Assembly: GCA_022837595.1 (NCBI GenBank)
Contig: JALHFX010000025.1
Coordinates: 1-43,927, forward strand
Direction of reading: 5' to 3'
DNA from: Propionibacterium sp.
GTDB lineage: Bacteria > Actinomycetota > Actinomycetes > Propionibacteriales > Propionibacteriaceae
Length of the DNA stretch: 43,927 nucleotides
Both the position numbers and the translations under genes were made by a program. Shown in pieces: positions 32,404-41,320 of this stretch. The notes below the pieces were generated by a model. The model saw nothing but the letters and a program-made list of their open reading frames with translations, did not search any database and had not been told where the DNA came from. Numbering within the stretch: position 1 is the stretch's first letter; each line of letters starts with the position of its first letter.

Positions 32404-33906
32404 TCAGCCGAGCTTCTCCAGGATGAGTTCGCGAACGCGGGCCGCGTCAGCTTGGCCCGCCATGGCCTTCATCACCGCGCCGATAAGTGCACCGGCCGCC
32501 TGCACCTTGCCATCGCGGATCTTCTGAGCGATGCCCGGATTCGCCTCGATCGCCACGTCCACCGCCGCTGATAGTGCGCTGTCGTCACTGACCACCGCGA
32601 GCCCGCGCGCAGCCACCACATCGGCAGGCTCGCCTTCGCCTGCCAAGACACCATCGATCACCTGGCGGGCGAGTTTGTCGGTCAGAGCGCCGCTATCGAC
32701 GAGGGCTTGCAACGCAGCCACCTGGCCCGGTGACATACCCACCTCGTCCAATGCGACGCCGGCCTCGTTCGCGCGGCGAGCCAGATCACTGACCCACCAT
32801 TTGCGGGCCGCCGAGGCCGGAGCGCCCGCCTCGATGGTCTCGGCGATCAGCTCCAATGCTCCTTCGACGCCATTGATATCGCGCATTTCCAATTCGGTGA
32901 ATCCCCAAGCAGCCTGCAGCCGAGCCCGACGCGCTGCGGGCGGCTCAGGAAGGGTTGCCCGCAACTCTTCCACCCATTCGCGACTCGGGGCCACCGGTAC
33001 CAGATCAGGTTCCGGAAAATACCGGTAGTCCTCGGCATGTTCCTTGGAGCGACCTGCGGTAGTGAACCCACCCTCGTTCCACATCCGGGTTTCCTGGCGC
33101 ACCCGCCCGCCGGCGGCCAACACAGCGGCCTGGCGACGGATCTCATAGCGCAACGCGGCCTCGACCGATTTCAAGGAATTCACATTCTTGGTCTCGGTGC
33201 GGGTACCCAGCTCGGTAGAGCCCTTCGGCATCAGTGAAACGTTGGCGTCGCAACGCATATTGCCGCGCTCCATCCGCGCCTCCGAGACACCGAGTGCCCG
33301 CATCATCTCGCGCAGATAGGCCAGATAGGTTCGGGCGACTTCGGGACCTTTCGTGCCGGTGCCATAGATCGGACGAGTCACGATCTCCATGAGCGGTACA
33401 CCGGACCGGTTATAGTCGACCAGCGAGTAGCCGGCGCCGTGGATTCGTCCCGAGCCTCCGATATGGGTGGTCTTGCCTGCGTCCTCTTCCATATGCACGC
33501 GCTCAACTGGGATCAGGTGCTCTTCGCCGTCCACCTCGACCGTGACTTCGCCATCGAAACAAAGCGGCTCATCGGACTGCGAAACCTGGTAGTCCCGGGG
33601 CATATCCGGGTAGAAATAGTTCTTGCGCGCGAACCGGCACCACTGGGCGATCTCGCATCCCAGTGACAGACCGATCCGGATCGCCGATTCGATAGCTTTC
33701 GCATTCACCACCGGCAGGGATCCTGGTAGCCCAAGGCAGATCGGGCAGGTATGGCTGTTCGGTTCGCCCCCGAACTCGGTCGTACAACCGCACCACATCT
33801 TCGATGCGGTATTCAATTCCACGTGTACTTCGAGGCCTATCACCACATCAAAGCGCGCCATCGCCTCGTCGTAGTCCATCAGGTCATCATTCACATAGAC
33901 GCTCAT
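32404..33906 (-). CDS. gatB: Asp-tRNA(Asn)/Glu-tRNA(Gln) amidotransferase subunit GatB
   Basis: GatB is the tRNA-binding kinase-like subunit that phosphorylates Glu- or Asp-tRNA before amidation. The 500-residue protein has DVVIGLEVHVEL, the zinc region WCGCTTEFG with HTCPICLGLPG, FYPDMPRDYQVSQ, EDAGKTTH, DYNRSGVPLMEIV, NMRCDANVSL and RYFPEPDLVP. The C-terminal YqeY/GatB domain ends in the small helical tail. The start at 33906 has AGGAG 8 bases upstream, inside the end of gatA; the genes overlap by 4 bases. Confidence 0.98.
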   Translation of the reverse strand: MSVYVNDDLMDYDEAMARFDVVIGLEVHVELNTASKMWCGCTTEFGGEPNSHTCPICLGLPGSLPVVNAKAIESAIRIGLSLGCEIAQWCRFARKNYFYPDMPRDYQVSQSDEPLCFDGEVTVEVDGEEHLIPVERVHMEEDAGKTTHIGGSGRIHGAGYSLVDYNRSGVPLMEIVTRPIYGTGTKGPEVARTYLAYLREMMRALGVSEARMERGNMRCDANVSLMPKGSTELGTRTETKNVNSLKSVEAALRYEIRRQAAVLAAGGRVRQETRMWNEGGFTTAGRSKEHAEDYRYFPEPDLVPVAPSREWVEELRATLPEPPAARRARLQAAWGFTELEMRDINGVEGALELIAETIEAGAPASAARKWWVSDLARRANEAGVALDEVGMSPGQVAALQALVDSGALTDKLARQVIDGVLAGEGEPADVVAARGLAVVSDDSALSAAVDVAIEANPGIAQKIRDGKVQAAGALIGAVMKAMAGQADAARVRELILEKLG

Positions 33907-35429
33907 CGGGAAGTCTCCTGAGATCCGGCGGGCCGGCCCACCTCGGGTATCCGGTCGAGCAGCGAAGCGCCCCAGCGGTCATTCAAGGCAGCCTCCAAAG
34001 CTCCGCCAAGCAGATAGCAGCGTTCGTCGGCCATCGCCGGAGCCATCACCTGCAGACCTACCGGTAGGCCATCTGCGGGCGACAAGCCGATTGGCAGACT
34101 GGCCGCGCTGATGCCTGCCAGACTCGCCGGCATCGTACAGAGATCACATTTGTACATCGCCATCGGATCACTGAGCCGCTCCCCTAATTTGAAAGCAGTG
34201 GTCGGTGTCGTTGGCGAGATCAGCAGATCGCACTTTTCGAAAGCGGAGGCAAAGTCGCGCGCAATGAGCGTGCGCATCTTCTGCGCAGACCCGTAGAAAG
34301 CGTCGTAGTAGCCTGCCGACAATGCGTAAGTGCCGAGCATGATCCGGCGCTTCGCCTCGTCACCGAGACCTGCAGCGCGGGTCAGGCGCATCACCTCTTC
34401 GGTGGTCGCAGAGCCGTCATCGCCCACACGCAGGCCGTAGCGCATGCCGTCGTAGCGCGAGAGATTACTCGAAGCCTCCGCAGTCATGATGAGGTAGTAG
34501 GCAGCCAAGGAATACTCGAAATGCGGGCAGCCGACCTCGATGATCTCGGCACCCAGGCCCGACAAGATCTCGATCGCTTCTGCGAATCGCTGCTCGACGC
34601 CAGGGGCGTAGCCTTCCCCGCCCAGCTCATGGACGACGCCGATCCGCAAACCTTTGATATCGGCCTTGCGGGCTGCACCCACGAGATCGGGCAGCGGCTC
34701 ATTGATCGAGGTTGAATCGGCCGGATCAAAACCGCCGATCACCTCGTGCAGTAGTGCGGCGTCCAGCACGTTGCGCGCGCAGGGGCCCGGCTGATCCAGC
34801 GACGAGGCCAGCGCGATCAAACCGAATCGGGAGACACCACCGTAGGTTGGTTTTATGCCGACCGTCCCCGTGACAGCTGCAGGCTGACGGATCGATCCGC
34901 CAGTATCGCTCCCCAGCGCAAGCGGTGCTTCGAAGGCCGCCAGACAGGCGGCGGAGCCGCCCCCCGAGCCACCCGGGATCCGTTCGAGATCCCACGGATT
35001 GCGGGTGGGGCCGAAAGCCGAGCTCTCGGTCGACGAGCCCATCGCGAATTCGTCGAGATTAGTTTTGCCGAGGATGATCATGTCCGCCGCCAAGAGCCTG
35101 CTAACCACCGTCGAATCGTAAGGTGGCAGCCAACCCTCGAGGATGCGGGATGCCGCCGTGGTCGGCAACCCTTGGTAGCAGTACGTGTCCTTGACCGCGA
35201 TCGGGACGCCGGCGAGCGGGCCCAACTTCTCACCGGCGGCGACCTTCGCGTCTACCGCGCGAGCCTGCTTGAGCGCCCGTTCGGCGTCAACGGCCAAGAA
35301 GGCGTGCACATCGGCGTCCACCTGCTCGATGCGATCAAGATGGGCCCGGGTGATCTCCTCAGAGCTTTGTTCCCGGGCAGCGATCCGTCGCGCGAGTTCT
35401 GCAGCGCTCTGATTGATGGTGGACGACAT
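33903..35429 (-). CDS. gatA: Glutamyl-tRNA(Gln) amidotransferase subunit GatA
   Basis: GatA is the amidase that releases ammonia from glutamine. The 508-residue protein carries the amidase signature with catalytic Ser-cisSer-Lys: VAVKD-like PIAVKDTYC (Lys), PGGSGGGSAACLAA, and GSDTGGSIRQPAAVTG. The mid and C-terminal blocks CPHFEYSLAAYYLI, RRIMLGTYALSAGYYDAFY and LISPTTPTTAFKLGE are also present. The ATG start has GAGGAGG 4 bases upstream and overlaps the gatC stop by one base. Confidence 0.98.
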   Translation of the reverse strand: MSSTINQSAAELARRIAAREQSSEEITRAHLDRIEQVDADVHAFLAVDAERALKQARAVDAKVAAGEKLGPLAGVPIAVKDTYCYQGLPTTAASRILEGWLPPYDSTVVSRLLAADMIILGKTNLDEFAMGSSTESSAFGPTRNPWDLERIPGGSGGGSAACLAAFEAPLALGSDTGGSIRQPAAVTGTVGIKPTYGGVSRFGLIALASSLDQPGPCARNVLDAALLHEVIGGFDPADSTSINEPLPDLVGAARKADIKGLRIGVVHELGGEGYAPGVEQRFAEAIEILSGLGAEIIEVGCPHFEYSLAAYYLIMTAEASSNLSRYDGMRYGLRVGDDGSATTEEVMRLTRAAGLGDEAKRRIMLGTYALSAGYYDAFYGSAQKMRTLIARDFASAFEKCDLLISPTTPTTAFKLGERLSDPMAMYKCDLCTMPASLAGISAASLPIGLSPADGLPVGLQVMAPAMADERCYLLGGALEAALNDRWGASLLDRIPEVGRPAGSQETSR

Positions 35430-35725
35430 CAGGCCTCCTCGTCCAAAATCCGTGGGACGCGGAATTGCCCGTCTTCCACGGCCGGCGCACCCGCCAAAAC
35501 GGTGGCCGACGAGAAACTCGGACGCACCTGGTCGTCGCGAAAGACGTTGACCAGCGGTGCCGCATGCGACATCGGTGGCACATCATCATCGATAGCCTGA
35601 GCAAGATTTGTCATCGATTCCAAGATCTCGTCCATTTGTGGTGCCAGCCGTGCGAGTTCCTGGTCGCTGAGTTCGATGCGGGCCAGATCGGCCAGCCTCG
35701 CGACATCCTGTGGGGTCAAAGCCAC
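35429..35725 (-). CDS. gatC: Glutamyl-tRNA(Gln) amidotransferase subunit GatC
   Basis: GatC stabilises GatA within the GatCAB complex. The 98-residue protein begins ALTPQDVARLADLARIELSD and ends with the conserved FRVPRILDEE. I choose GTG at 35725, which has AGGAG 5 bases upstream; a GTG at 35731 would overlap that site. It is first in the gatC-gatA-gatB operon. Confidence 0.95.
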   Translation of the reverse strand: MALTPQDVARLADLARIELSDQELARLAPQMDEILESMTNLAQAIDDDVPPMSHAAPLVNVFRDDQVRPSFSSATVLAGAPAVEDGQFRVPRILDEEA

Positions 35726-35835
35726 GAGCACTCCTGTTTCTTCGTCGATGCCGCCGGTGTCGACGACCGGGCCGCCTGGGCGACGGCCAGCTAAGGGCTC
35801 ATCTTAATGCCCAAGTTCCAGCGCCTCACACTCAC

Positions 35836-37260
35836 TCAGGCAGTCTTAGTTGTGGGTTTCGCAGCTCGCGCCGGTCGAGTTTCCATCAGAGTCTCGATCT
35901 CTTCGAGACTGCGGTTCGATGTCTCTGGCAGATGCCGAGCGGCCAGCAATAATGCGATGACGTTCAACATCGCGAAAGTCATGAAGACCGGCCCGAGCCC
36001 TACCAGACCCAGCAGGATCGGGAAACTGAAGGTGATGAGCGCGTTGGTCAGCCACTGGACCAGAACCGATAGGCCCACACCGAGCCCGCGAATTCGTAAC
36101 GGGAAGACCTCGGAGATCATCACCCAGGTGACCGGCGAGACCGCGCCTTGCTGACCGGCAAGGAAGACCAGCATCAAGATCAACACTATCCAGGTGGCTC
36201 CCTGACCATCGGTGACCAGCGAGACCGCGCCGATACCTATCAAAGAGAAGATGATCAGCCCTTGACCGAGAGCCAGCAGTTTCTTGCGCTTCAGTCTGCG
36301 CACGAGAATCAATCCGACCAGCGCGGCGAGCACGCTGATCACGCCGTTGGCGATGGTCGCGGTCAAAGCGGCGTTGGTCCCGATACCGGTGGATTCCAAG
36401 ATCCGTGGTGCGTAATACATGATCGCGTTCACGCCGGTGATCTGCTGAATCACCGATAACCCCATACCTATCACCACGATGCGCAGCACCCAGGGCAGCC
36501 GCAATGCACCCAAGCCCAACGACTCCTGGGAGTCGCTTTTGTCGATCGTGGAGCGGATCTCATCGATCTGGGCCTCGGCATGCTCAGCCCCGACCCGCCG
36601 CAACGCATGCAAAGCATCGTTCTCGCGATTCTGCGCCACGAACCAGCGCGGTGACTCGGGCATCAAGCGCATTCCGATCCACAGGCCGATCGCGGGGATC
36701 GAGGCGAGAAGCAGCATCCAGCGCCACGAAGAGCTTTCGCCGTACAGATGTGCGATCAGAGCGTTATTGGTGTAGGCGAGCAGTTGACCGGTGACGATCA
36801 TCACCTGATCGATCGCGACGATCTGTCCCCGACGTTCTGCCGGAGAGATCTCCGCCAGATAAACCGGCACCGTGGTGGACGCACCGCCCACGGCGACACC
36901 GAGCACAACCCGCGAAAAAGCCATGAATTCTGTGTTCGGTGACAGCGCTGCCCCGACGGCACCGGCGAAGAAGATGACGGCCAGCCACAGCAGCATGCGA
37001 CGACGCCCATAGCGATCGGACAGCCCGCCACCAAAGACCGATCCGAGTGCCGCACCGATGGGCAGAGCCGCAGTGATGATGCCTTCGGCGAGATCGCTCA
37101 AGCCCAGACCACCCTCAGCGACGGGGTGCGCCATGAACGGCAGGGCACCGGAGATCACCCCGGTGTCGTAGCCAAACAGCAGGCTGCCCAAGGTGGCGAT
37201 CAACGCAACCGCCCAAATCGGCAACGGGCGTACTACTGAACCAGTGTTGCCACTCGACAT
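35836..37260 (-). CDS. MFS sugar porter (XylE/GalP type)
   Basis: The 474-residue, 12-TM transporter shows the sugar-porter signatures: LLFGYDTGVISGALPF in TM1, DRYGRRRML between TM2 and TM3, PVYLAEISPAERRG, the mid-loop PESPRWFV, QQITGVNAIMYYAP in TM7, and the C-terminal PETSNRSLEEIE. These are typical of proton-coupled pentose/hexose symporters; the substrate cannot be told. It stands alone, divergent from the ACT-domain gene. Confidence 0.93.
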   Translation of the reverse strand: MSSGNTGSVVRPLPIWAVALIATLGSLLFGYDTGVISGALPFMAHPVAEGGLGLSDLAEGIITAALPIGAALGSVFGGGLSDRYGRRRMLLWLAVIFFAGAVGAALSPNTEFMAFSRVVLGVAVGGASTTVPVYLAEISPAERRGQIVAIDQVMIVTGQLLAYTNNALIAHLYGESSSWRWMLLLASIPAIGLWIGMRLMPESPRWFVAQNRENDALHALRRVGAEHAEAQIDEIRSTIDKSDSQESLGLGALRLPWVLRIVVIGMGLSVIQQITGVNAIMYYAPRILESTGIGTNAALTATIANGVISVLAALVGLILVRRLKRKKLLALGQGLIIFSLIGIGAVSLVTDGQGATWIVLILMLVFLAGQQGAVSPVTWVMISEVFPLRIRGLGVGLSVLVQWLTNALITFSFPILLGLVGLGPVFMTFAMLNVIALLLAARHLPETSNRSLEEIETLMETRPARAAKPTTKTA

Positions 37261-37380
37261 CCGGTCATTCCTCCTAGCTGAACCCCAGGAAGGGTCCGCT
37301 GCTACATGGTAGATGGAATGGCGGGTGATCGGAACACGTCCTAAACTTGGCCGATTTGTATTAGGGGCAGACTGAATGAC

Positions 37381-38058
37381 ATGTTCTTGTTGCGAATCCA
37401 GATGCCCGATCGTTCTGGGGCCCTCGGACAGGTTGCCACCGCCATCGGATCAGTCGGCGCGGATATCCATCTCGTCGAGGTCATCGAGAAGGCGTCGCCC
37501 GAGACCGTCGTTGATGATTTTCTGCTTCAGCTGTCCCCCGATACGCTGCCCGAAGATCTGGTCTCGGCCTGCCTGCAATTGGACGGAGTGAAGGTGCTGT
37601 GGCTCTCTCATTATCCCGACAACTACGGCATCGAGTTGGATCTGGCCATAGCCAGCGAGATCGGCGAGAACCGTGAGAGAGCTCTCGAAACTCTTGTGGA
37701 GCGAGTCCCGCAGGTCTTCCACGCGCAGTGGGCCGCGGTCGTGGGATTGAAAGAGCAGAAGGTGCTGATCGGCACCGAGAACGCGCCCCAGCTGGGCCCC
37801 GGCCAGATCGCCGCGCTCGAACCCTTCACGGTCGAGCACTTCTCCGAGATGTCGGACGCCTGGCTACCCGGCTGGGGTGTGATAGCTCTTGCTGTGATCC
37901 CTGCGGGCCCGGACAGATTGCTGGTGACGGCGCGCCACGGTGGACCGGATTTCCTCGAATCCGAGCTCTATCGGCTACATCACCTCGTCCGGCTGACCAA
38001 AGGCAGTGCGAGAGTTTCGGCTGCGTCAACAGCCGTGACCGACCAACGGCAGGCCTAG
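37381..38058 (+). CDS. ACT-domain amino-acid-binding protein
   Basis: The 225-residue protein starts with a clear ACT domain (LLRIQMPDRSGALGQVATAIGSVGADIHLVEVIE). A second region (about 80-210) has no motif I recognise. This arrangement occurs in many actinobacteria without a settled function; the ACT domain suggests sensing of an amino acid. An ATG five bases upstream opens a different short frame and is probably not used. Downstream is the VTT-like gene 39 bases away in the same direction. Confidence 0.85.
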   Translation: MFLLRIQMPDRSGALGQVATAIGSVGADIHLVEVIEKASPETVVDDFLLQLSPDTLPEDLVSACLQLDGVKVLWLSHYPDNYGIELDLAIASEIGENRERALETLVERVPQVFHAQWAAVVGLKEQKVLIGTENAPQLGPGQIAALEPFTVEHFSEMSDAWLPGWGVIALAVIPAGPDRLLVTARHGGPDFLESELYRLHHLVRLTKGSARVSAASTAVTDQRQA

Positions 38059-38097
38059 CTGAAAGCTACAGGTGTGGCTTACTGCCATACTGGTCGC

Positions 38098-38613
38098 ATG
38101 CACGGAGTGTGGTGGCATCTACTACTGACGGTCGGATACGGCCTGCTCTCGTCGCTGATCCCGGTATTCAACTCGGAAGCATATGTTGTTGCCACCGCCG
38201 CGACACACCTGCTCACCCCACTGGAAGTCGGGGTCTGTTTGGGGCTGGGGCAGGGCTTCGGAAAGATGGCTCTTTTCCAGGCGGTCAGGCACGCGAAGTC
38301 ACTACCGCGCCTGGAACGTCATAAGAAGGTCGAACGCCCTGATCCACAGCCCGGGACATGGCGATACCGCTGGTCCATGGTTCTGAAATGGGCCAATGCT
38401 CTGGTCACGAGTCGTCGCTGGGGCCCGCTGGGGTTCTTTTTGGCCGGATCGGTCAGCCTGCCACCGAGTTATCCGACAACGATCCTGGTGGCAAAGACCA
38501 GAGTCAACTTTGCGGTCTTCTCGATCTTCATGACGCTGGGCTTAATGGCCCGTTACACCGCGATCGCCTATGGCGCGCTAGGTGTCTTCAAGCACCTGCT
38601 GCACTTCTTCTGA
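38098..38613 (+). CDS. VTT/DedA-like small membrane protein
   Basis: The 171-residue protein has four or five hydrophobic segments and the pattern of the VTT (DedA/YqaA) superfamily: an early acidic residue in FNSEAYVVA, a Gly-rich loop GLGQGFGKMALFQAVRH, the mid block RRWGPLGFFLAGSVSLPPSY, and a final TM with LGLMARYTAIAYG. The core is shorter than DedA proper. ATG at 38098 gives the natural start MHGVWWHLLL. Family placement is moderate confidence; members are implicated in lipid flipping. Confidence 0.75.
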   Translation: MHGVWWHLLLTVGYGLLSSLIPVFNSEAYVVATAATHLLTPLEVGVCLGLGQGFGKMALFQAVRHAKSLPRLERHKKVERPDPQPGTWRYRWSMVLKWANALVTSRRWGPLGFFLAGSVSLPPSYPTTILVAKTRVNFAVFSIFMTLGLMARYTAIAYGALGVFKHLLHFF

Positions 38614-38702
38614 GCCGATCAGATCCCGGCAACCTACAACCGTGATGCGGTCTCCCCCTTCGGTCGGATGCCGGCAGGTCGTCGGGCTCTGGCTGCCTTT
38701 GC

Positions 38703-38942
38703 TCAGGCCGTGATCCCCATCAAGATCTTGAAGAAGTAGTTGCCGAGCAAAAACAGCGCCACGGTCACAGTCACGAAGGCGGCAGTCACGATCCAGCGGG
38801 CACGCTTCTTCTGCTTGGTCGTCGGAACCCGCAACGGTCCCCACTCCCCGACCGCTGGTTGCGCGCGCACCGGAATATCGGAGTTGAGGTTGAGGTCGCT
38901 GAACCCGACTGTCAGCCTCTTGCTCATCGCTTTGAACCGCAT
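38703..38942 (-). CDS. Small single-TM membrane protein
   Basis: The 79-residue protein has a polar N-terminal half, a basic stretch (KQKKRARW), then one C-terminal TM helix (IVTAAFVTVTVALFLLGNYFF). ATG at 38942 or an internal ATG at 38927 (MSKRLTVGF) could start it. I do not recognise a family. It ends 90 bases from the convergent VTT-like gene. Confidence 0.55.
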   Translation of the reverse strand: MRFKAMSKRLTVGFSDLNLNSDIPVRAQPAVGEWGPLRVPTTKQKKRARWIVTAAFVTVTVALFLLGNYFFKILMGITA

Positions 38943-39012
38943 AAGCCGATACTAACCAGTTGCCTTCCGACGGCGGACGTCAAGTGCTGCGCCTGACCCG
39001 ACAGGCTCCGGA

Positions 39013-40725
39013 TCATCTACCCACCACGACAACCTGCAAGCCTTGATCCTCGTTGATCACGAGCAGATCCTGACCAGCATGTCCGTCCACAGCCTTGAGC
39101 ACCGACGACTCCTCCCATGCTTGGGAGCTGCGGTCCAAGCGCTCCCAGATCTCCACCCGTGCGCCCGTTGCCCTATGAACCGTCCTGGCCAGATCGGGAT
39201 CGGCTGCCCCCACCAAGACCACTGATCGCGGCTCTGACGGGCCGACCGGAAGAACCACTGCACGGTCCTGAGCGAATATGGTGCCATGATACGCTGAGAC
39301 AGCTGCACTCGCGACCAGGACACCCACCGCGTAACGCATTGAGCGAATCGTCGCGGGGCCGAGCTGGGCGTCCACAAGATCCTGGAAGAACAGGAACCCC
39401 GCGGTGAGAAGTGCAATCACCGCTGTGAGCCCTGCAATCCCGAAGAGGGCGACCAGATAGATTCTACGGGTCACCGAGCCCACCTCGGTGACCGGATCTG
39501 CCGCGACGGCTGAGCGGATGCGCCGCCAGTGAATCCACCAGACTGGCACTCCGACCAGCAGCAGCGTGGCTGCGGCGAGCAACGTGTTTTGCGTGGTCAT
39601 CCCGGTATCCGAGCCGGGAGTGAACGCCTCGATGAAGCCCGCGACGACCGTGCCCACACCCCAGGCTGCACCGATGAGGGCGATGCCGGAGACGAGATAT
39701 TCGTAGACACGCGTGACCTCGTTGCGATCGGTCGTCTGCCCGAGGATCGCGCGGTGATACCACCAGACCAGGACTCCGACCACGACCGCGGCGATCTGTC
39801 TGGGCATCGAGTCGAAATGTTCGGATGCCGTCTGCCCCAGCCGATCGCCGATGAACCAGACCAGGACGCTCCACAGCATCCGGCTGGCAGCGACCAAAGA
39901 CATGATCAGCCCGCCGCCGACGCCGGCCAACAATAGGTAGACAAGCCAAGCGATGCTGCCTGGCCGCCGCCTCATCGACGTCAGCCAATACCAGACCCAC
40001 ACCAAAGAACCAGCGACCAGTATGCCGAACCCAGGAGCCAAGGAGCGACCCGGATTCAGCAAGAAACCTGGACGCATCAGGAGATCCAATGCCGTAGCCA
40101 GCGTCGCGGTCAGGCCCCAAACCCCCCAGACAAGCCCCGCGAGCGACCCCCCGAGCAGCTGGACATCCCCACGGGTACCGTCCAACAGCCGCCTGGTTGC
40201 TTGCCAGTGAACGAACCAGAGCCCACCCCAGGCGAGCAGCTGCCCTGCGGCGGCTGCGTCGAATCTGGACCATCCGATGGCGTCGGCGACAAGATTGCTG
40301 ATCGCGACCACTGTCAGCACCAGCGCTGTCAGCGTCATCACGGTCAGATAGATCGTGAGCAGTGGCGAGCGCGCTTCGCTCGGGTCGACACGCTGTCTCC
40401 GCCACATCCACCAAACCACTGCGACACCCAGCGGAAGCCCGATGATGACGAATGCGAGTGCGCGAGCCAGTAGATATGATCCGTTGGCCGTTCCATCGGC
40501 CGAGGTGCCCAGCAGCCGCCCGAGCAACTCGGTCAGACCCACGGCAGTCACCACCGACAAGATGAACAGCAGCAGGTATTGGAAGAAGCGCCGCACACCA
40601 CGGGCATCGACGCCCCCGCTACCTCTGCGGCGTCCGGAACCGATCACGAGAGCGACGGTGCCACCAAGCAGAGCCAAGATAATGAAAGGGACGAGAAATT
40701 CTACGACCATGATCGCCTCACTCAC
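39013..40725 (-). CDS. Large membrane protein with six DUF5671-like two-TM repeats
   Basis: The 570-residue protein has 12-13 TM helices arranged as six repeats of two helices (starting near residues 43, 122, 190, 258, 335 and 415). Each repeat begins with a basic/tyrosine segment and ends in a W..H or W.Y motif followed by arginines (WWMWRRQR, WFVHWQATRR, WVWYWLTSMRR, VWWYHRAIL, VWWIHWRRIR, SAYHGTIF). This is the look of DUF5671. The last 85 residues are soluble with an alternating beta/alpha pattern (RSVVLVGAADPDLARTV). GTG at 40725 overlaps the preceding gene's stop by 8 bases; ATG at 40710 is an alternative. Function unknown. Confidence 0.85.
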   Translation of the reverse strand: MSEAIMVVEFLVPFIILALLGGTVALVIGSGRRRGSGGVDARGVRRFFQYLLLFILSVVTAVGLTELLGRLLGTSADGTANGSYLLARALAFVIIGLPLGVAVVWWMWRRQRVDPSEARSPLLTIYLTVMTLTALVLTVVAISNLVADAIGWSRFDAAAAGQLLAWGGLWFVHWQATRRLLDGTRGDVQLLGGSLAGLVWGVWGLTATLATALDLLMRPGFLLNPGRSLAPGFGILVAGSLVWVWYWLTSMRRRPGSIAWLVYLLLAGVGGGLIMSLVAASRMLWSVLVWFIGDRLGQTASEHFDSMPRQIAAVVVGVLVWWYHRAILGQTTDRNEVTRVYEYLVSGIALIGAAWGVGTVVAGFIEAFTPGSDTGMTTQNTLLAAATLLLVGVPVWWIHWRRIRSAVAADPVTEVGSVTRRIYLVALFGIAGLTAVIALLTAGFLFFQDLVDAQLGPATIRSMRYAVGVLVASAAVSAYHGTIFAQDRAVVLPVGPSEPRSVVLVGAADPDLARTVHRATGARVEIWERLDRSSQAWEESSVLKAVDGHAGQDLLVINEDQGLQVVVVGR

Positions 40726-41143
40726 ATCCGTAGATCGGCCAGGGGGAGCCTGTGACCTGCCAGGCGGACCCTGCCCTGAGCAGTTCGAAACTCTCCCGGT
40801 GCGACCAGGAGTCGAAAGGCGTATTCCCGTACTCTGTTAGATCAAAGACGACCAGAGCCTCGTCGCCGTTCGTGGTGGACTTGACCAAGGTCAAGGCCAC
40901 CGCATTGAGTTGATAGGGTTTCGACAGCGGTGGCTTGCATCCGAGCTGCGGATCGAGCAGCGCGACCGCCGCTTCATCGTCGTCGTCGGCTAGCGCGAGG
41001 ATATAGGCCTGCACCGTTCCCTCGGGGGTGCTGGGATCCAGCTTGGACGGTTCTTTCGCGCTAGCTACGAACCACGCCACGACCGCCAGCGCGACCACCA
41101 AACCCGTGACGACCCCCAAGACAACGTTAGGTCGATTCTTCAT
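40718..41143 (-). CDS. Membrane-anchored small extracytoplasmic protein, NTF2-like
   Basis: The 141-residue protein has one N-terminal TM helix (VVLGVVTGLVVALAVVAWFVA), then an exported domain starting PSTPEGTVQAYILALADDDDEAAVALLDP. This resembles NTF2-like/DUF4878 folds and contains two cysteines (LGCKPP and IYGCE). ATG at 41143 gives a clean anchor sequence. It overlaps the six-repeat membrane protein gene by 8 bases, so the two proteins are probably made together and may interact. Confidence 0.75.
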   Translation of the reverse strand: MKNRPNVVLGVVTGLVVALAVVAWFVASAKEPSKLDPSTPEGTVQAYILALADDDDEAAVALLDPQLGCKPPLSKPYQLNAVALTLVKSTTNGDEALVVFDLTEYGNTPFDSWSHRESFELLRAGSAWQVTGSPWPIYGCE

Positions 41144-41320
41144 AGGACGATCATCTCCTCCACCCCGGTCACTAAGCCGATGTGACGCGTCGTCGGAATA
41201 CAAACAAATCCGTTCACCGTCGAGATTCGCACGCACGGTCAAGACCTGGCAGAACTAATCCTGGATCCAGACCAATATGGGGATACTGCCGCGCGGACTC
41301 CTGCGCATCGCCCCCATGAT

